Shown: one piece after another, positions 6,763-14,033 of the stretch | How the letters are laid out: every line of letters starts with the position of its first letter | Position numbering within the stretch: the stretch's first letter is position 1 | Origin: CAG-582 sp964551965 | Lineage (GTDB): Bacteria; Bacillota_I; Bacilli_A; RF39; UBA660 | Length of the DNA stretch: 18,879 nt | NCBI GenBank assembly: GCA_964551965.1 | Contig: CAZKFB010000026.1 | Span: 1-18,879, forward strand | Reading direction: 5' to 3' | Position numbers and translations under genes: made by a program | The notes under the pieces: model-generated | Databases searched by the model: none | The model's input: the letters and a program-made list of their open reading frames with translations, nothing else | Told to the model about the DNA's origin: nothing

Positions 6763-7653
6763 TTACAATTCTTCTAAAGAATCAATAAACACTTGAAATT
6801 CTCCGGGTAATGGAGCTTCAAAATGCATATTTTCATTTGTAATTGGATGGATAAAATCGATACTTGCCGAATGCAGAAATTGACCAAATTCTGTTGTCTT
6901 ATCATTCGTATATACAGGATCATTATAAACTGGATAACCTATATAAGATAGATGAACTCTTATCTGATGAGTTCTACCAGTCTCTAATTTCAATCTCAAT
7001 AATGTATATTTTTTATATCTTTTAATTACTCGCAAATGTGTAATTGCATCTTTTGAATTTTCTTGTGTAACTGCCATCTTCTTGCGATTGTTCTTATCTC
7101 TTCCGATTGGAGCATCTATTGTTGCTGTTTCATTAGGGAATACTCCCTTTACTAGAGCAATATATTCTCTTCTTATTTCATGACGAGATAACATATCACT
7201 TAATATTTCATGACTTTTATTATTCTTAGCAACAATCATAAGTCCACTCGTATCTTTATCAATACGATGGACAATACCAGGTCTTACTTCTCCATTAATA
7301 TCCGATAGATTATTTGTATGGTATATTAAAGCATTAACTAGAGTATGTTCTTTTACTCCACTTCCTGGATGTACTACCATACCTGAATCTTTATTAACGA
7401 CAATTATATCATCATCTTCATATATTATGTCAATTGGAATATTTTCTGGGTTAATATCTAATGGTTCAATAAAACCCTCTTTAACAGTTATTTTATCTCC
7501 AACTTTAACCACATAATTGGCTTTTACTTTTTTATCATTAACTAAGATATATTCACTGTCAATCATCTTAGCAATAACTGATCTTGAATAATCCACATAA
7601 TTAGTCAAGTATTTATCTATTCTATCTAAATTTTCTACTACTTCGATTTCCAT
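6763..7653 (-). CDS. Large-subunit 23S rRNA pseudouridine synthase, RluD family
   Basis: Isomerises uridine to pseudouridine in RNA. Seen: 296 residues. An N-terminal S4 RNA-binding domain (about 8-60, with DRIDKYLTNYV and VNDKKVKANYVVKVGD) precedes the RsuA/RluA catalytic domain. The signature HRIDKDTSGLMIVAKN contains the catalytic Asp132. GRTHQIRVHLSYIGYPVYNDPVY is the conserved second block. S4 plus this signature fits the RluD/YlyB subgroup; exact target uridines cannot be read from sequence. The ATG at 7653 lies 16 bases inside the end of lspA with AAAGGGGAATTAAAG before it, so translation is probably coupled. The lspA-rluD pair is the same as lspA-ylyB in Bacillus subtilis. Confidence 0.95.
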   Translation of the reverse strand: MEIEVVENLDRIDKYLTNYVDYSRSVIAKMIDSEYILVNDKKVKANYVVKVGDKITVKEGFIEPLDINPENIPIDIIYEDDDIIVVNKDSGMVVHPGSGVKEHTLVNALIYHTNNLSDINGEVRPGIVHRIDKDTSGLMIVAKNNKSHEILSDMLSRHEIRREYIALVKGVFPNETATIDAPIGRDKNNRKKMAVTQENSKDAITHLRVIKRYKKYTLLRLKLETGRTHQIRVHLSYIGYPVYNDPVYTNDKTTEFGQFLHSASIDFIHPITNENMHFEAPLPGEFQVFIDSLEEL

Positions 7654-8096
7654 TTCTTTAATTCCCCTTTAAGTGTTCCTATTAATAATATAATTACTCC
7701 AAATACAATAGCCATATCAGCTATATTAAATACAGGAAAATCATACCCAAATATATTTATATCAATAAAGTCTCTTACTATTCCATAAAAGACACGATCT
7801 ATCAAATTTCCAATAATACCACCAAATAATAAACCAAAAGTAATATTATTAAGTCTATTATTGTCATACGAAAAAGACATATTATAAACTAAAATTAACA
7901 TAACAATTGATATTCCTATTAATAAATACTGCTTACCTTCTAATATTGACCAAGCAGCACCCGTGTTTTGTATATAATTTAAACTTAAAAATCCATTTAT
8001 AATATTAAAGTGTACATCATAAATTTGCATTAATGATTTTGTTATTTGATCAATAACTAATGCAATAATACCAATTATAACTATTTTTCTATTCAT
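7638..8096 (-). CDS. lspA: Lipoprotein signal peptidase (signal peptidase II)
   Basis: Membrane aspartyl protease that removes signal peptides from diacylglyceryl-modified prolipoproteins. Seen: 152 residues with four hydrophobic helices. Conserved blocks are DQITK near the N-terminus (Asp16), YIQNTGAAWSIL (41-52), GGIIGNLIDR (92-101), VRDFIDI (107-113) and FNIADMAI (123-130). The family aspartates are Asp100, Asp109 and Asp127; the catalytic pair is among these. The ATG at 8096 is preferred over an in-frame GTG at 8105 because GTGGGTG precedes the ATG at normal spacing and overlaps the GTG. ylmC lies upstream and rluD overlaps its end. Confidence 0.96.
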   Translation of the reverse strand: MNRKIVIIGIIALVIDQITKSLMQIYDVHFNIINGFLSLNYIQNTGAAWSILEGKQYLLIGISIVMLILVYNMSFSYDNNRLNNITFGLLFGGIIGNLIDRVFYGIVRDFIDINIFGYDFPVFNIADMAIVFGVIILLIGTLKGELKKWKSK

Positions 8097-8126
8097 ATTG
8101 TGCACCCACTAAAGATTATACCTTAT

Positions 8127-8354
8127 TTAATGCAAATCTACAAGTATCACATCTTCTCCTATTTTAACTATTTGTTCTAATTTTATACATGTTTCATTGT
8201 TATATATATTCATTTTCTTTAGAAATTTCTTTGGTTCAACAACAAAATAATTTATTTTTCCATTTTCAAGTATATCTATATCTATTATTTTGCCTATATT
8301 CTTTCCATTATTTTGAGCAATTACTTCTTTACTTTGTAAATCACTTACACGCAT
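8127..8354 (-). CDS. PRC-barrel protein of the YlmC/YmxH sporulation family
   Basis: Seen: 75 residues starting MRVSDLQSKEVI, with a PRC-barrel pattern: LQSKEVIAQNNGKNIGKIIDIDI, a central ILENGKINYFVVEP strand pair, and a closing VKIGEDVILVDL. Length and layout fit the YlmC/YmxH family of Firmicutes (about 75-85 residues). The ATG at 8354 is chosen because GGTGA precedes it by 7 bases; an in-frame TTG at 8366 overlaps that site. Family knowledge: members are common in spore formers and often sit near sigG, but a molecular role is not settled. Here sigG lies two genes upstream. It heads the lspA-rluD-rhomboid operon. A TATAAT sits 15 bases before the ATG without a good -35. Confidence 0.85.
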   Translation of the reverse strand: MRVSDLQSKEVIAQNNGKNIGKIIDIDILENGKINYFVVEPKKFLKKMNIYNNETCIKLEQIVKIGEDVILVDLH

Positions 8355-8401
8355 ATAATTCACCAATAAATTATATTAAAAATTAGTATAAATTATTATA
8401 T

Positions 8402-8429
8402 AAAAAAACAACATCAATTGATGTTGTTT
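8402..8429 (-). terminator. Terminator of the SPFH/zinc-ribbon gene
   Basis: A perfect 24-base palindrome (8406-8429; arms AAACAACATC and GATGTTGTTT around AATT) is followed on the minus strand by a run of seven T that begins in the stem. It lies 7 bases after the stop of the SPFH gene. Confidence 0.85.
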
Positions 8430-8435
8430 AATCTA

Positions 8436-9644
8436 TTAATTAAGCTTTGCTCCACAAGATGAACAGAAATTACCTTTTGCTGGTGCACCACATTGATTGC
8501 AGAATTTTGCATCAGTAGTTTGAGCAGCAGATGCAGCATCAGGAGCAACTGTAGTAGTTGATTCCTTAACAGGAACTGATTCATTCATAACAACTCCACC
8601 AACAGGTGCAGGTGTTGGAGAGGCAGGTGTTGGAGTTGGAGTCATTTCAGAAGCAGCTCCCATAACATTAGCACCAGCATTTTGAGCCATGTTCATTCCC
8701 ATGAATCCCATCATAGCACCATTGTCATTACTTGATGCATTACGCATAGTATCAGCAGTAGCAGCGGCCATTAATCCACTAGGATTTGAAGAATATAAAT
8801 CTCCTCTACGTTTTTCGCGTGAAATCTCTGAATCAGCTTCTCTCATTATTTGTCTTGATTCTTCAGAAGGAACAATATTTAATGATAAATCTTGAATTTC
8901 AAGTCCATATTGAGCTCTCCAAGAATCATCAAGTAATGTATTCATCTTACTAACTACTTCATTTAAATAACTTTGAATTTGATTAAATGAAATATTATTC
9001 TTTGTCATTAAATCACTTATACAAACTGTAACATTGTTTGCAAAAGTTTGTTTTAATTGTCCACCAACTACTTCATCAACAGTAATTGTATCTTTAGCAT
9101 TAGCACCAATCATATTAGCAACTAAAACTGTTGGATCAACAACTTTAAATGAATATTCTCCATGGAAAGTAACTTCTACAGATCCATATAAAACGTCATA
9201 AATAGTTTGTGGATTTGAAGAGCCATATTTATTTCCTGTAATATTAAGTAAATTAACATAGTAAACTCTTTGATCTCTTGCTGCTTGTCCACCATAAGTA
9301 ATACGATCTCCAATTTTCTTAATTGAATCTCCTATTCCCTTAAAGAAACCGCCTTCAAATACGCTTGGTTCACTTGATGTGTCCCAAATGAATTCTCCAG
9401 GCTCAGCAGTGAATTCTTTAATTGCACCATTATCAACAATCATCATAGCATATCCTGATGGAACAACTATTTTACTTCCGTTTGAAATAACACCTTCAGT
9501 TGGATTAGAGTTAGCATCACCATGATTAACTATTCCTCTAGCAACTAAGACATTCTTATCACTTGTTGGGCAAGTGACATACTCTTTAAATTGATCTCCT
9601 ACAACATTAGATATAGACCCTGTTGCAGCACTTATTAATCCCAT
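8436..9644 (-). CDS. SPFH-domain protein with C-terminal zinc ribbon (YdjI-like)
   Basis: Seen: 402 residues. The ATG at 9644 is preceded by GAAGTGA. The N-terminal two thirds match the YdjI/virion-core-like SPFH layout: a start ending in DQFKEYVTCP, a segment with VPSGYAMMIVDNGAIKEF, GEFIWDTSSEPSVF, and later QDLSLNIVPSEESRQIM. After about 280 comes an Ala/Met/Asn-rich stretch, a Pro/Thr linker (TPTPTPASPTPAP) and a terminal zinc ribbon with Cys382, 385, 394 and 397 (FCNQCG, FCSSCG). No membrane helix is evident. Family knowledge: Bacillus YdjI is a cytoplasmic SPFH protein recruited to membranes and linked with PspA in envelope stress. Inference: a membrane-associated scaffold. It lies between sigG and ylmC with its own promoter and terminator. 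Confidence 0.85.
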   Translation of the reverse strand: MGLISAATGSISNVVGDQFKEYVTCPTSDKNVLVARGIVNHGDANSNPTEGVISNGSKIVVPSGYAMMIVDNGAIKEFTAEPGEFIWDTSSEPSVFEGGFFKGIGDSIKKIGDRITYGGQAARDQRVYYVNLLNITGNKYGSSNPQTIYDVLYGSVEVTFHGEYSFKVVDPTVLVANMIGANAKDTITVDEVVGGQLKQTFANNVTVCISDLMTKNNISFNQIQSYLNEVVSKMNTLLDDSWRAQYGLEIQDLSLNIVPSEESRQIMREADSEISREKRRGDLYSSNPSGLMAAATADTMRNASSNDNGAMMGFMGMNMAQNAGANVMGAASEMTPTPTPASPTPAPVGGVVMNESVPVKESTTTVAPDAASAAQTTDAKFCNQCGAPAKGNFCSSCGAKLN

Positions 9645-9675
9645 ATTTTCACTTCTTTCTATAATACCTAATAAA

Positions 9676-9699
9676 ATTATATCATAGATACTCATCTAT
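9676..9699 (-). promoter_or_regulatory. Promoter and inverted repeat upstream of the SPFH gene
   Basis: The minus strand carries an extended -10, TATGATATAAT, at 9676 upward. The spacer just upstream holds the inverted repeat ATAGAT-GAGT-ATCTAT (9684-9699), overlapping the TG element. No -35 is visible. The repeat could be an operator; in AT-rich DNA it could also be chance. Confidence 0.5.
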
Positions 9700-9741
9700 T
9701 TATTACAAATTATAGTTTTATTGTCATTTCCCTTACAATTA

Positions 9742-10515
9742 CTATTTAATTAACTTTTTAACATTTTTAATGGCTGACTTTTCTATTCTTGATATTTGTG
9801 CTTGACTAACTCCAAGTTCGGATGCTAATTCCATTTGCGTTTTTCCAATTATATAACGTTTCACTAAAATATCCCTTTCTCTATCCTTTATTTGCTTTAA
9901 TGCTTTTCTCAAAGCAATTATATCATCTCGATTATTATCCGTATTCTTATCAGCTATTTGATCTAGCAAATAAATCGTATCTCCTCCATCATTATAGATT
10001 GGATCATATATACTAGCTGGTTCAACACACGAATCATAAGCTTCTCTTAATTCATACTCCGTTATACCTAAAGATTTAACTATTTCATCATTAGTAGGTT
10101 CTATTCCATAATCTTCAAAGTATTTATCTTTGAATTTCATAATATTATAGGCAAGATCTCTTATACTTCTCGTAATTCGCAAATTAGTTGAATCTCTTAA
10201 ATGTCTTTTAACCTCCCCAATAATTAAAGGAACTGCATAAGTTGAAAGCATTAGATTAAGAGAAGAATCAAAATTATCAATTGCTTTTATTAGACCAATA
10301 CAACCTACCTGAAATAAATCATTCATATCATTCTTACCATTATTATATTTCTTAATTATTGATAATACTAATTTTAAATTACCATTAATTAATTCTTCCT
10401 TTGCAGATTCATCTCCATTATGATATCTAGTAAATAATTCATTAGTTTCATTCTTTGTTAAAACACGTAAATCATTAGTATCAATTCCGTTTATACTTAC
10501 TTTATAATTACCCAT
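9742..10515 (-). CDS. sigG: Sporulation sigma factor SigG
   Basis: Late forespore-specific sigma-70 family factor directing SASP and germination genes. Seen: 257 residues (260 in Bacillus subtilis). The SigG-specific N-terminus is present (YKVSINGIDTNDLRVLT), then region 2 (NGNLKLVLSIIKKY, DLFQVGCIGLIKAIDNFD, STYAVPLIIGEVKRHLRD), the linker IYNDGGDTIYLLDQIAD that separates SigG from SigF and SigB, and region 4 with helix-turn-helix TQMELASELGVSQAQISRIE. The ATG at 10515 follows AAAGGGGGT; an upstream in-frame start overlaps that site. A sigmaF/sigmaG-type promoter precedes it. spoIIGA and sigE, the usual upstream neighbours, are absent; a methyltransferase gene runs divergently instead. The gene marks the organism as a probable spore former. 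Confidence 0.95.
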   Translation of the reverse strand: MGNYKVSINGIDTNDLRVLTKNETNELFTRYHNGDESAKEELINGNLKLVLSIIKKYNNGKNDMNDLFQVGCIGLIKAIDNFDSSLNLMLSTYAVPLIIGEVKRHLRDSTNLRITRSIRDLAYNIMKFKDKYFEDYGIEPTNDEIVKSLGITEYELREAYDSCVEPASIYDPIYNDGGDTIYLLDQIADKNTDNNRDDIIALRKALKQIKDRERDILVKRYIIGKTQMELASELGVSQAQISRIEKSAIKNVKKLIK

Positions 10516-10536
10516 ACAAGTACCCCCTTTCAACCT

Positions 10537-10567
10537 TATAATGGTTAAAAAGAAGTTATTTTATTCA
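10537..10567 (-). promoter_or_regulatory. SigmaF/sigmaG-type promoter of sigG
   Basis: On the minus strand TGAATA (10562-10567) and CATTATA (10537-10543) are separated by 18 bases. This fits the known sigmaG pattern of a -35 like GHATR and a -10 like CATNNTA. It matches the known sigmaF start and sigmaG autoregulation of this gene in Bacillus. Confidence 0.65.
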
Positions 10568-10575
10568 TATATAAC

Positions 10576-10604
10576 TTGTTATTTATTTTTATTTTGAGTA
10601 TTAT
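10576..10604 (+). promoter_or_regulatory. Promoter of the methyltransferase gene
   Basis: TTGTTA (10576-10581), 17 bases, then TATTAT (10599-10604). AGGTGA follows 6 bases later, so the leader would be about 10 bases. It is back to back with the sigG promoter. Confidence 0.55.
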
Positions 10605-10620
10605 AAATACAGGTGAAAAT

Positions 10621-11391
10621 ATGAATGAAAATAATCTAATTAATTACTATAATAAATTTAATGAAGAAAAAAGATTAAAGACAAGACATGGTTATCTAGA
10701 ATTTTATATAACTATGACTTATGTAGAAAAGTTCTTGAGAAATGGCGATAAGATATGTGATATTGGTGCTGGATCTGGTGCATATTCTAAGTATTTAAGT
10801 GATTTTGGTTATGATGTTACAGCCGTTGAATTAATTAAGCATAATGTTAGAAAAATTGAAGATAAAGGAATTAAAGCAATTCAAGCAAATGCTACTAATT
10901 TAAGTATGTTAGATGATAATACTTATGATATTACTTTACTACTAGGTCCAATGTATCATCTAATAAGTAATGAAGAATTATTGAGTTCTTTAAATGAAGC
11001 TAAGAGAATTACTAAAGAAAATGGTATTATCTTTGTTGCTTATTGTATGAATGACTTTGCTATTATTAATCATGGATTTAAAGAACATGCCATACTATCT
11101 TCTATTAAAGAAGGACTAGTAGATGATAATTATAATATAAAATCTCGTGAAAATGATCTCTATCGCTTTGTAAGATTAGAAGATATTAATTACTTTAATG
11201 AACAGACAAACTTAGAAAGAATTAAAATAATTAATCCTGACGGTATTGCTAATCATCTAAGAGAAATGGTAAATTCACTAAGTGAAGAAGAATATAAAGA
11301 ATTCCTAAAATATAATCTATCTATATGTGAAAGGCCTGAATTATTAGGCTCCGGATATCATACTTTAGATATATTAAAAAAAGTGTCATAA
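10621..11391 (+). CDS. Class I SAM-dependent methyltransferase, substrate unknown
   Basis: Seen: 256 residues. The ATG at 10621 follows AGGTGA, so an upstream in-frame start near 10576, inside the promoter, is rejected. Motif I KICDIGAGSGAYSKYL (44-59) binds S-adenosylmethionine. The acidic end of the next strand is VTAVELI (Glu70), and motif IV-like TYDITLLLGPMYHLI lies at about 101-115. The rest is helical, without a recognisable substrate domain. Similar small-molecule or protein methyltransferases are common in gut Firmicutes; RNA, ubiquinone-like and lipid substrates cannot be separated by sequence alone. It is monocistronic, divergent from sigG and ends in a terminator whose loop contains its stop codon. 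Nothing ties it to sporulation apart from position. Confidence 0.88.
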   Translation: MNENNLINYYNKFNEEKRLKTRHGYLEFYITMTYVEKFLRNGDKICDIGAGSGAYSKYLSDFGYDVTAVELIKHNVRKIEDKGIKAIQANATNLSMLDDNTYDITLLLGPMYHLISNEELLSSLNEAKRITKENGIIFVAYCMNDFAIINHGFKEHAILSSIKEGLVDDNYNIKSRENDLYRFVRLEDINYFNEQTNLERIKIINPDGIANHLREMVNSLSEEEYKEFLKYNLSICERPELLGSGYHTLDILKKVS

Positions 11392-11401
11392 GACACTTTT
11401 T
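11376..11401. terminator. Bidirectional terminator between the methyltransferase and zinc-ribbon genes
   Basis: AAAAAGTGTC and GACACTTTTT form a perfect 10-bp stem around ATAA, with five T on the plus strand and seven on the minus strand. It serves both convergent genes. Confidence 0.85.
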
Positions 11402-11406
11402 GTTTA

Positions 11407-12219
11407 TTAATAAACTTCAGCACTTAAAGCTATTGGATTTATGATTGGCATTGCCGCATTATAATCAGCATTAGGTGTAGCTATCTCAAATCTAATAGTA
11501 TTTCCATTAGGCATACTAGTATATAAGAATACTTGATTAGTATTATTATTTACTACTTCATAATATAAATATTCTTTATTTTCATAAGAAATTGTATTTT
11601 TATTAATTACTTGAATACCTTTTTCAACTAAACTATTATCAATTATAGTTTGATCAACTTTAGCATTTTCAAAGTTTACTGCATTCATTGGTGAGATATT
11701 AATTTGTAATCCTACAGCTTGACTAACTATGGTACCTATTTCACTCGTATTATCAAAATATACCCAATCGCTAGGAGCAGTAATCTTTATTGTATTAATT
11801 ACATGCTCAGTTGCAAGTAATGCTTTCTTTGTTGTAGTCGTTGTCGTTGTTGTTGTAGTTGTTGTATTATCTCCGACTTTTGAACTTCCAGTTCCATATA
11901 GTAATAAAAATAATAAGATAGCTGCAACTATAGCTAAGACAATTATAATAACTAATACAATTGGATTAGATTTTTGTTTTTGTGGATTTTCTGATTTAAC
12001 TTGTTGACTAGCAACTTGAGCATTTACTATTTGAGGTTGTTCAGGTTGTCCACCATTAACTACTTCCTCTTTCTTAATCTCACTTACGCCGGGTAATGGT
12101 GCTTCTTTAGCATCAGGTAATATAGGTTCTTTAACCTCTACTTGTTCAACTAACTCTCCACAATTACAACAAAACTTATCATTTGGTTCTAATTCATAAC
12201 CACACTTTTTACATTTCAT
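11407..12219 (-). CDS. Zinc-ribbon, single-pass membrane protein with polythreonine stalk
   Basis: Seen: 270 residues from ATG 12219, preceded by AGGATGTGAT; longer in-frame starts lack a site. An N-terminal zinc ribbon has Cys3, 6, 17 and 20 (CKKC, CCNC). A Pro/Glu/Gln-rich cytoplasmic linker follows (about 25-85), then one membrane helix (86-108), a run of twelve threonines (119-130), and an outside domain of about 140 residues with KITAPSDWVYFDN and QINISPMNAVNFENAKV. The order puts the ribbon in the cytosol and the C-terminal domain outside. The outside domain looks like a beta-rich fold of unknown function. The Thr run uses ACA, ACG and ACT codons, so it is not a simple triplet slip. Function unknown; the ribbon type is the one also found at the end of the SPFH protein. 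Confidence 0.82.
   Translation of the reverse strand: MKCKKCGYELEPNDKFCCNCGELVEQVEVKEPILPDAKEAPLPGVSEIKKEEVVNGGQPEQPQIVNAQVASQQVKSENPQKQKSNPIVLVIIIVLAIVAAILLFLLLYGTGSSKVGDNTTTTTTTTTTTTKKALLATEHVINTIKITAPSDWVYFDNTSEIGTIVSQAVGLQINISPMNAVNFENAKVDQTIIDNSLVEKGIQVINKNTISYENKEYLYYEVVNNNTNQVFLYTSMPNGNTIRFEIATPNADYNAAMPIINPIALSAEVY
11830..11865 (-). repeat. Threonine-codon repeat (12 x ACN)
   Basis: Twelve ACN codons encode an uninterrupted threonine run just outside the membrane helix. Mixed ACA, ACG and ACT codons suggest selection for threonine, but the tract remains prone to length change. Confidence 0.85.
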
Positions 12220-12283
12220 AATATCACATCCTAAAATTAAATACATTTATTTAACTATTTCCTAGTACCCCTACTATATAATT

Positions 12284-12311
12284 ATTATATCATAAGAAGT
12301 AAAATTGTAAA
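12284..12311 (-). promoter_or_regulatory. Promoter of the zinc-ribbon membrane protein gene
   Basis: On the minus strand TTTACA (12306-12311), 16 bases, then an extended -10 containing TATGATATAAT. The same 11-mer lies upstream of the SPFH gene. A small inverted repeat, TAGTA-GGGG-TACTA (12263-12276), begins near the expected transcript start. Confidence 0.6.
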
Positions 12312-12340
12312 AGAAAAAGATATTCTTACGAAATATCTTT
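12309..12340 (-). terminator. Probable terminator of gltX
   Basis: AAAGATATT and AATATCTTT form a 9-bp stem with a 7-base loop. It is followed on the minus strand by an interrupted T run, TTCTTTT. The gltX stop lies in the loop. The weak tract lowers confidence. Confidence 0.5.
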
Positions 12341-13972
12341 AAATCTTTTAATAATTCTATCTTTTCCTAAAATATTCATTATTTCATATAAATCAGGAGT
12401 TTGTGCTTTACTAGTTAATGCAACTCTTAATACTGTAGATATATCAGCAACATTTCCCTTATATGCATCAGGATTTTGTTTATATTCTTTCATATTAGAT
12501 GCATAAGCTAGTTTATCACACATTAATTTTATCTTATTAAACCATTCATCCTTATCATCATTTTCTGAATAGAATTCATCAATATATGTATTAATTATAT
12601 TTTTAATTTCATTAGTATCTGTTATCTTCATCCATTCATATTCAGGATTAACAAATAACTCATCATACATATACCAAATACCATTTCTTACATCAGAGAA
12701 GTTAGCAAAGTCTTTTCTTGGTTTATCTTGAACTCTTTCAATATTTAAAATTCTCTTTGTATAATCAGGATTCTCCGTAACTATTCTATTAAATTCAGTA
12801 TCATATATACTAGTATAATGAACTAAATTATCATATACTTCTTCAGCACTCATTCTTGATATTAAATTTTTAGATATATTATCTAATTTCTCTAAATCAT
12901 ATAGAGCTCCGCTAGTACCGACTTTTTTAGGATCAAATTCGAACTCTAAGTATGAAGATTCCGGATTATTATCTCTCCACTCTTCATAGTTACTATTTAA
13001 TATAGTCATTAAAGATTCAATAATAGCTTCTTTAGGATAACCATGTTCAATATAATATCCCATTAAAGCTTCCGGATCTTTTCTTTTACTAATCTTTCTT
13101 CTAACATTTCCATCTTGTTTCAACAATAGTGAATTGTGGATATATTTAGGTTGTTTAAAACCAAAAGTTTCGAATAATTCGACATGTTTAGGTACACTAG
13201 GTAACCACTCTTGTCCTCTAACAACATGTGTCGTATGCATTAAATGGTCATCTACTAAATGGGCAAAATGATAAGTTGGTAGTAAATCTTCGGATTTCAT
13301 AATTACAAAGTCTTCATCATTTTGTGGAAATTCAATAACCCCTGTAACTAAATCTTCATAATTAATCTTTCGATCATAGTTACCCATTGATTTAAAACGA
13401 ATTACAAACTTTTCACCATTCTTAATTCTTTCTGCTCTCTCTTCATTAGATAAATCACGACATTTAGCCCATCCACCATAATAACCTATACGGCCTTTCT
13501 TAGCTTCTTGTTTCTTTCTCATTATATCTAATTCATCAGAAGTACAAAAACAAGGATAAGCTCTTCCTATCTCAATTAAATACTTGATAAATGTATGATA
13601 AATTTCTTTTCTCTCACTTTGAATATAAGGTCCATAGTTACCTACTACTTCACCATCAAATTCATATTCGTCAGGTTCCATACCCATATATTTTAAAGCA
13701 TCCATAATCTTTTCAACAGCACTAGATACTTCTCTTTTAGTATCAGTATCTTCATTTCTTAAATAGAAAATACCTCCACTATTTTTAGCTAGATAATAAT
13801 CTAATACTGCTTGTAACATATTTCCTATATGAACAAAACCGGTTGGTGATGGTGCAAATCTTGTAACCTTTGCCCCTTCGGGTAATTCTCTTTCTGGATA
13901 CATCTTTTCATAATCTTCTATCGTTTTTGTAATATTTGGAAATATTAAATTAGCTAACTCTTTATCTGTCAT
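12326..13972 (-). CDS. gltX: Glutamyl-tRNA synthetase
   Basis: Charges tRNA with glutamate. Seen: 548 residues. The class I signature is TRFAPSPTGFVHIGN, with the HIGH box as HIGN (48-51), then GIFYLRNEDTDTKR. RAYPCFCTSDELD is the zinc-site-like region. LVDDHLMHTTHVVRGQEWLPS precedes the KMSKS box, which here reads KISKR (293-297). The C-terminal anticodon-binding domain runs from about 345. It is longer than the usual 465-500 residues, fitting the longer clade of Clostridia and related gut Firmicutes. The ATG at 13972 follows GGAGGTG; a longer start is rejected because it would place that site and the promoter inside the gene. No gltX T-box is visible. Whether it also makes Glu-tRNAGln cannot be decided, since gatCAB is not in view. 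Confidence 0.93.
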   Translation of the reverse strand: MTDKELANLIFPNITKTIEDYEKMYPERELPEGAKVTRFAPSPTGFVHIGNMLQAVLDYYLAKNSGGIFYLRNEDTDTKREVSSAVEKIMDALKYMGMEPDEYEFDGEVVGNYGPYIQSERKEIYHTFIKYLIEIGRAYPCFCTSDELDIMRKKQEAKKGRIGYYGGWAKCRDLSNEERAERIKNGEKFVIRFKSMGNYDRKINYEDLVTGVIEFPQNDEDFVIMKSEDLLPTYHFAHLVDDHLMHTTHVVRGQEWLPSVPKHVELFETFGFKQPKYIHNSLLLKQDGNVRRKISKRKDPEALMGYYIEHGYPKEAIIESLMTILNSNYEEWRDNNPESSYLEFEFDPKKVGTSGALYDLEKLDNISKNLISRMSAEEVYDNLVHYTSIYDTEFNRIVTENPDYTKRILNIERVQDKPRKDFANFSDVRNGIWYMYDELFVNPEYEWMKITDTNEIKNIINTYIDEFYSENDDKDEWFNKIKLMCDKLAYASNMKEYKQNPDAYKGNVADISTVLRVALTSKAQTPDLYEIMNILGKDRIIKRFKDIS

Positions 13973-13994
13973 ATAGACACCTCCAATAAATATA

Positions 13995-14023
13995 ATTATA
14001 ATCAATAATATTAAAAATAACAA
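13995..14023 (-). promoter_or_regulatory. gltX promoter
   Basis: The minus strand has TTGTTA (14018-14023), exactly 17 bases, and a consensus TATAAT (13995-14000). The -10 ends 22 bases before the gltX ATG. Confidence 0.65.
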
Positions 14024-14033
14024 TCAAAAAGTC

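Noticed and set aside
8373..8378. TATAAT-like -10 for ylmC
   Set aside because: A TATAAT lies 15 bases before the ylmC start but no -35 or TGn element supports it; not listed as a promoter.
9712..9745. Imperfect hairpin spanning the sigG stop (ATAGT...ACTAT with inner ATTGT/ACAAT)
   Set aside because: It has an asymmetric internal loop and no T run, so I do not call it a terminator; it may be chance in AT-rich DNA.
11729..12007. Plus-strand frame with a run of valines
   Set aside because: The Val run is the antisense of the threonine codons in the zinc-ribbon gene; no ribosome site or family.
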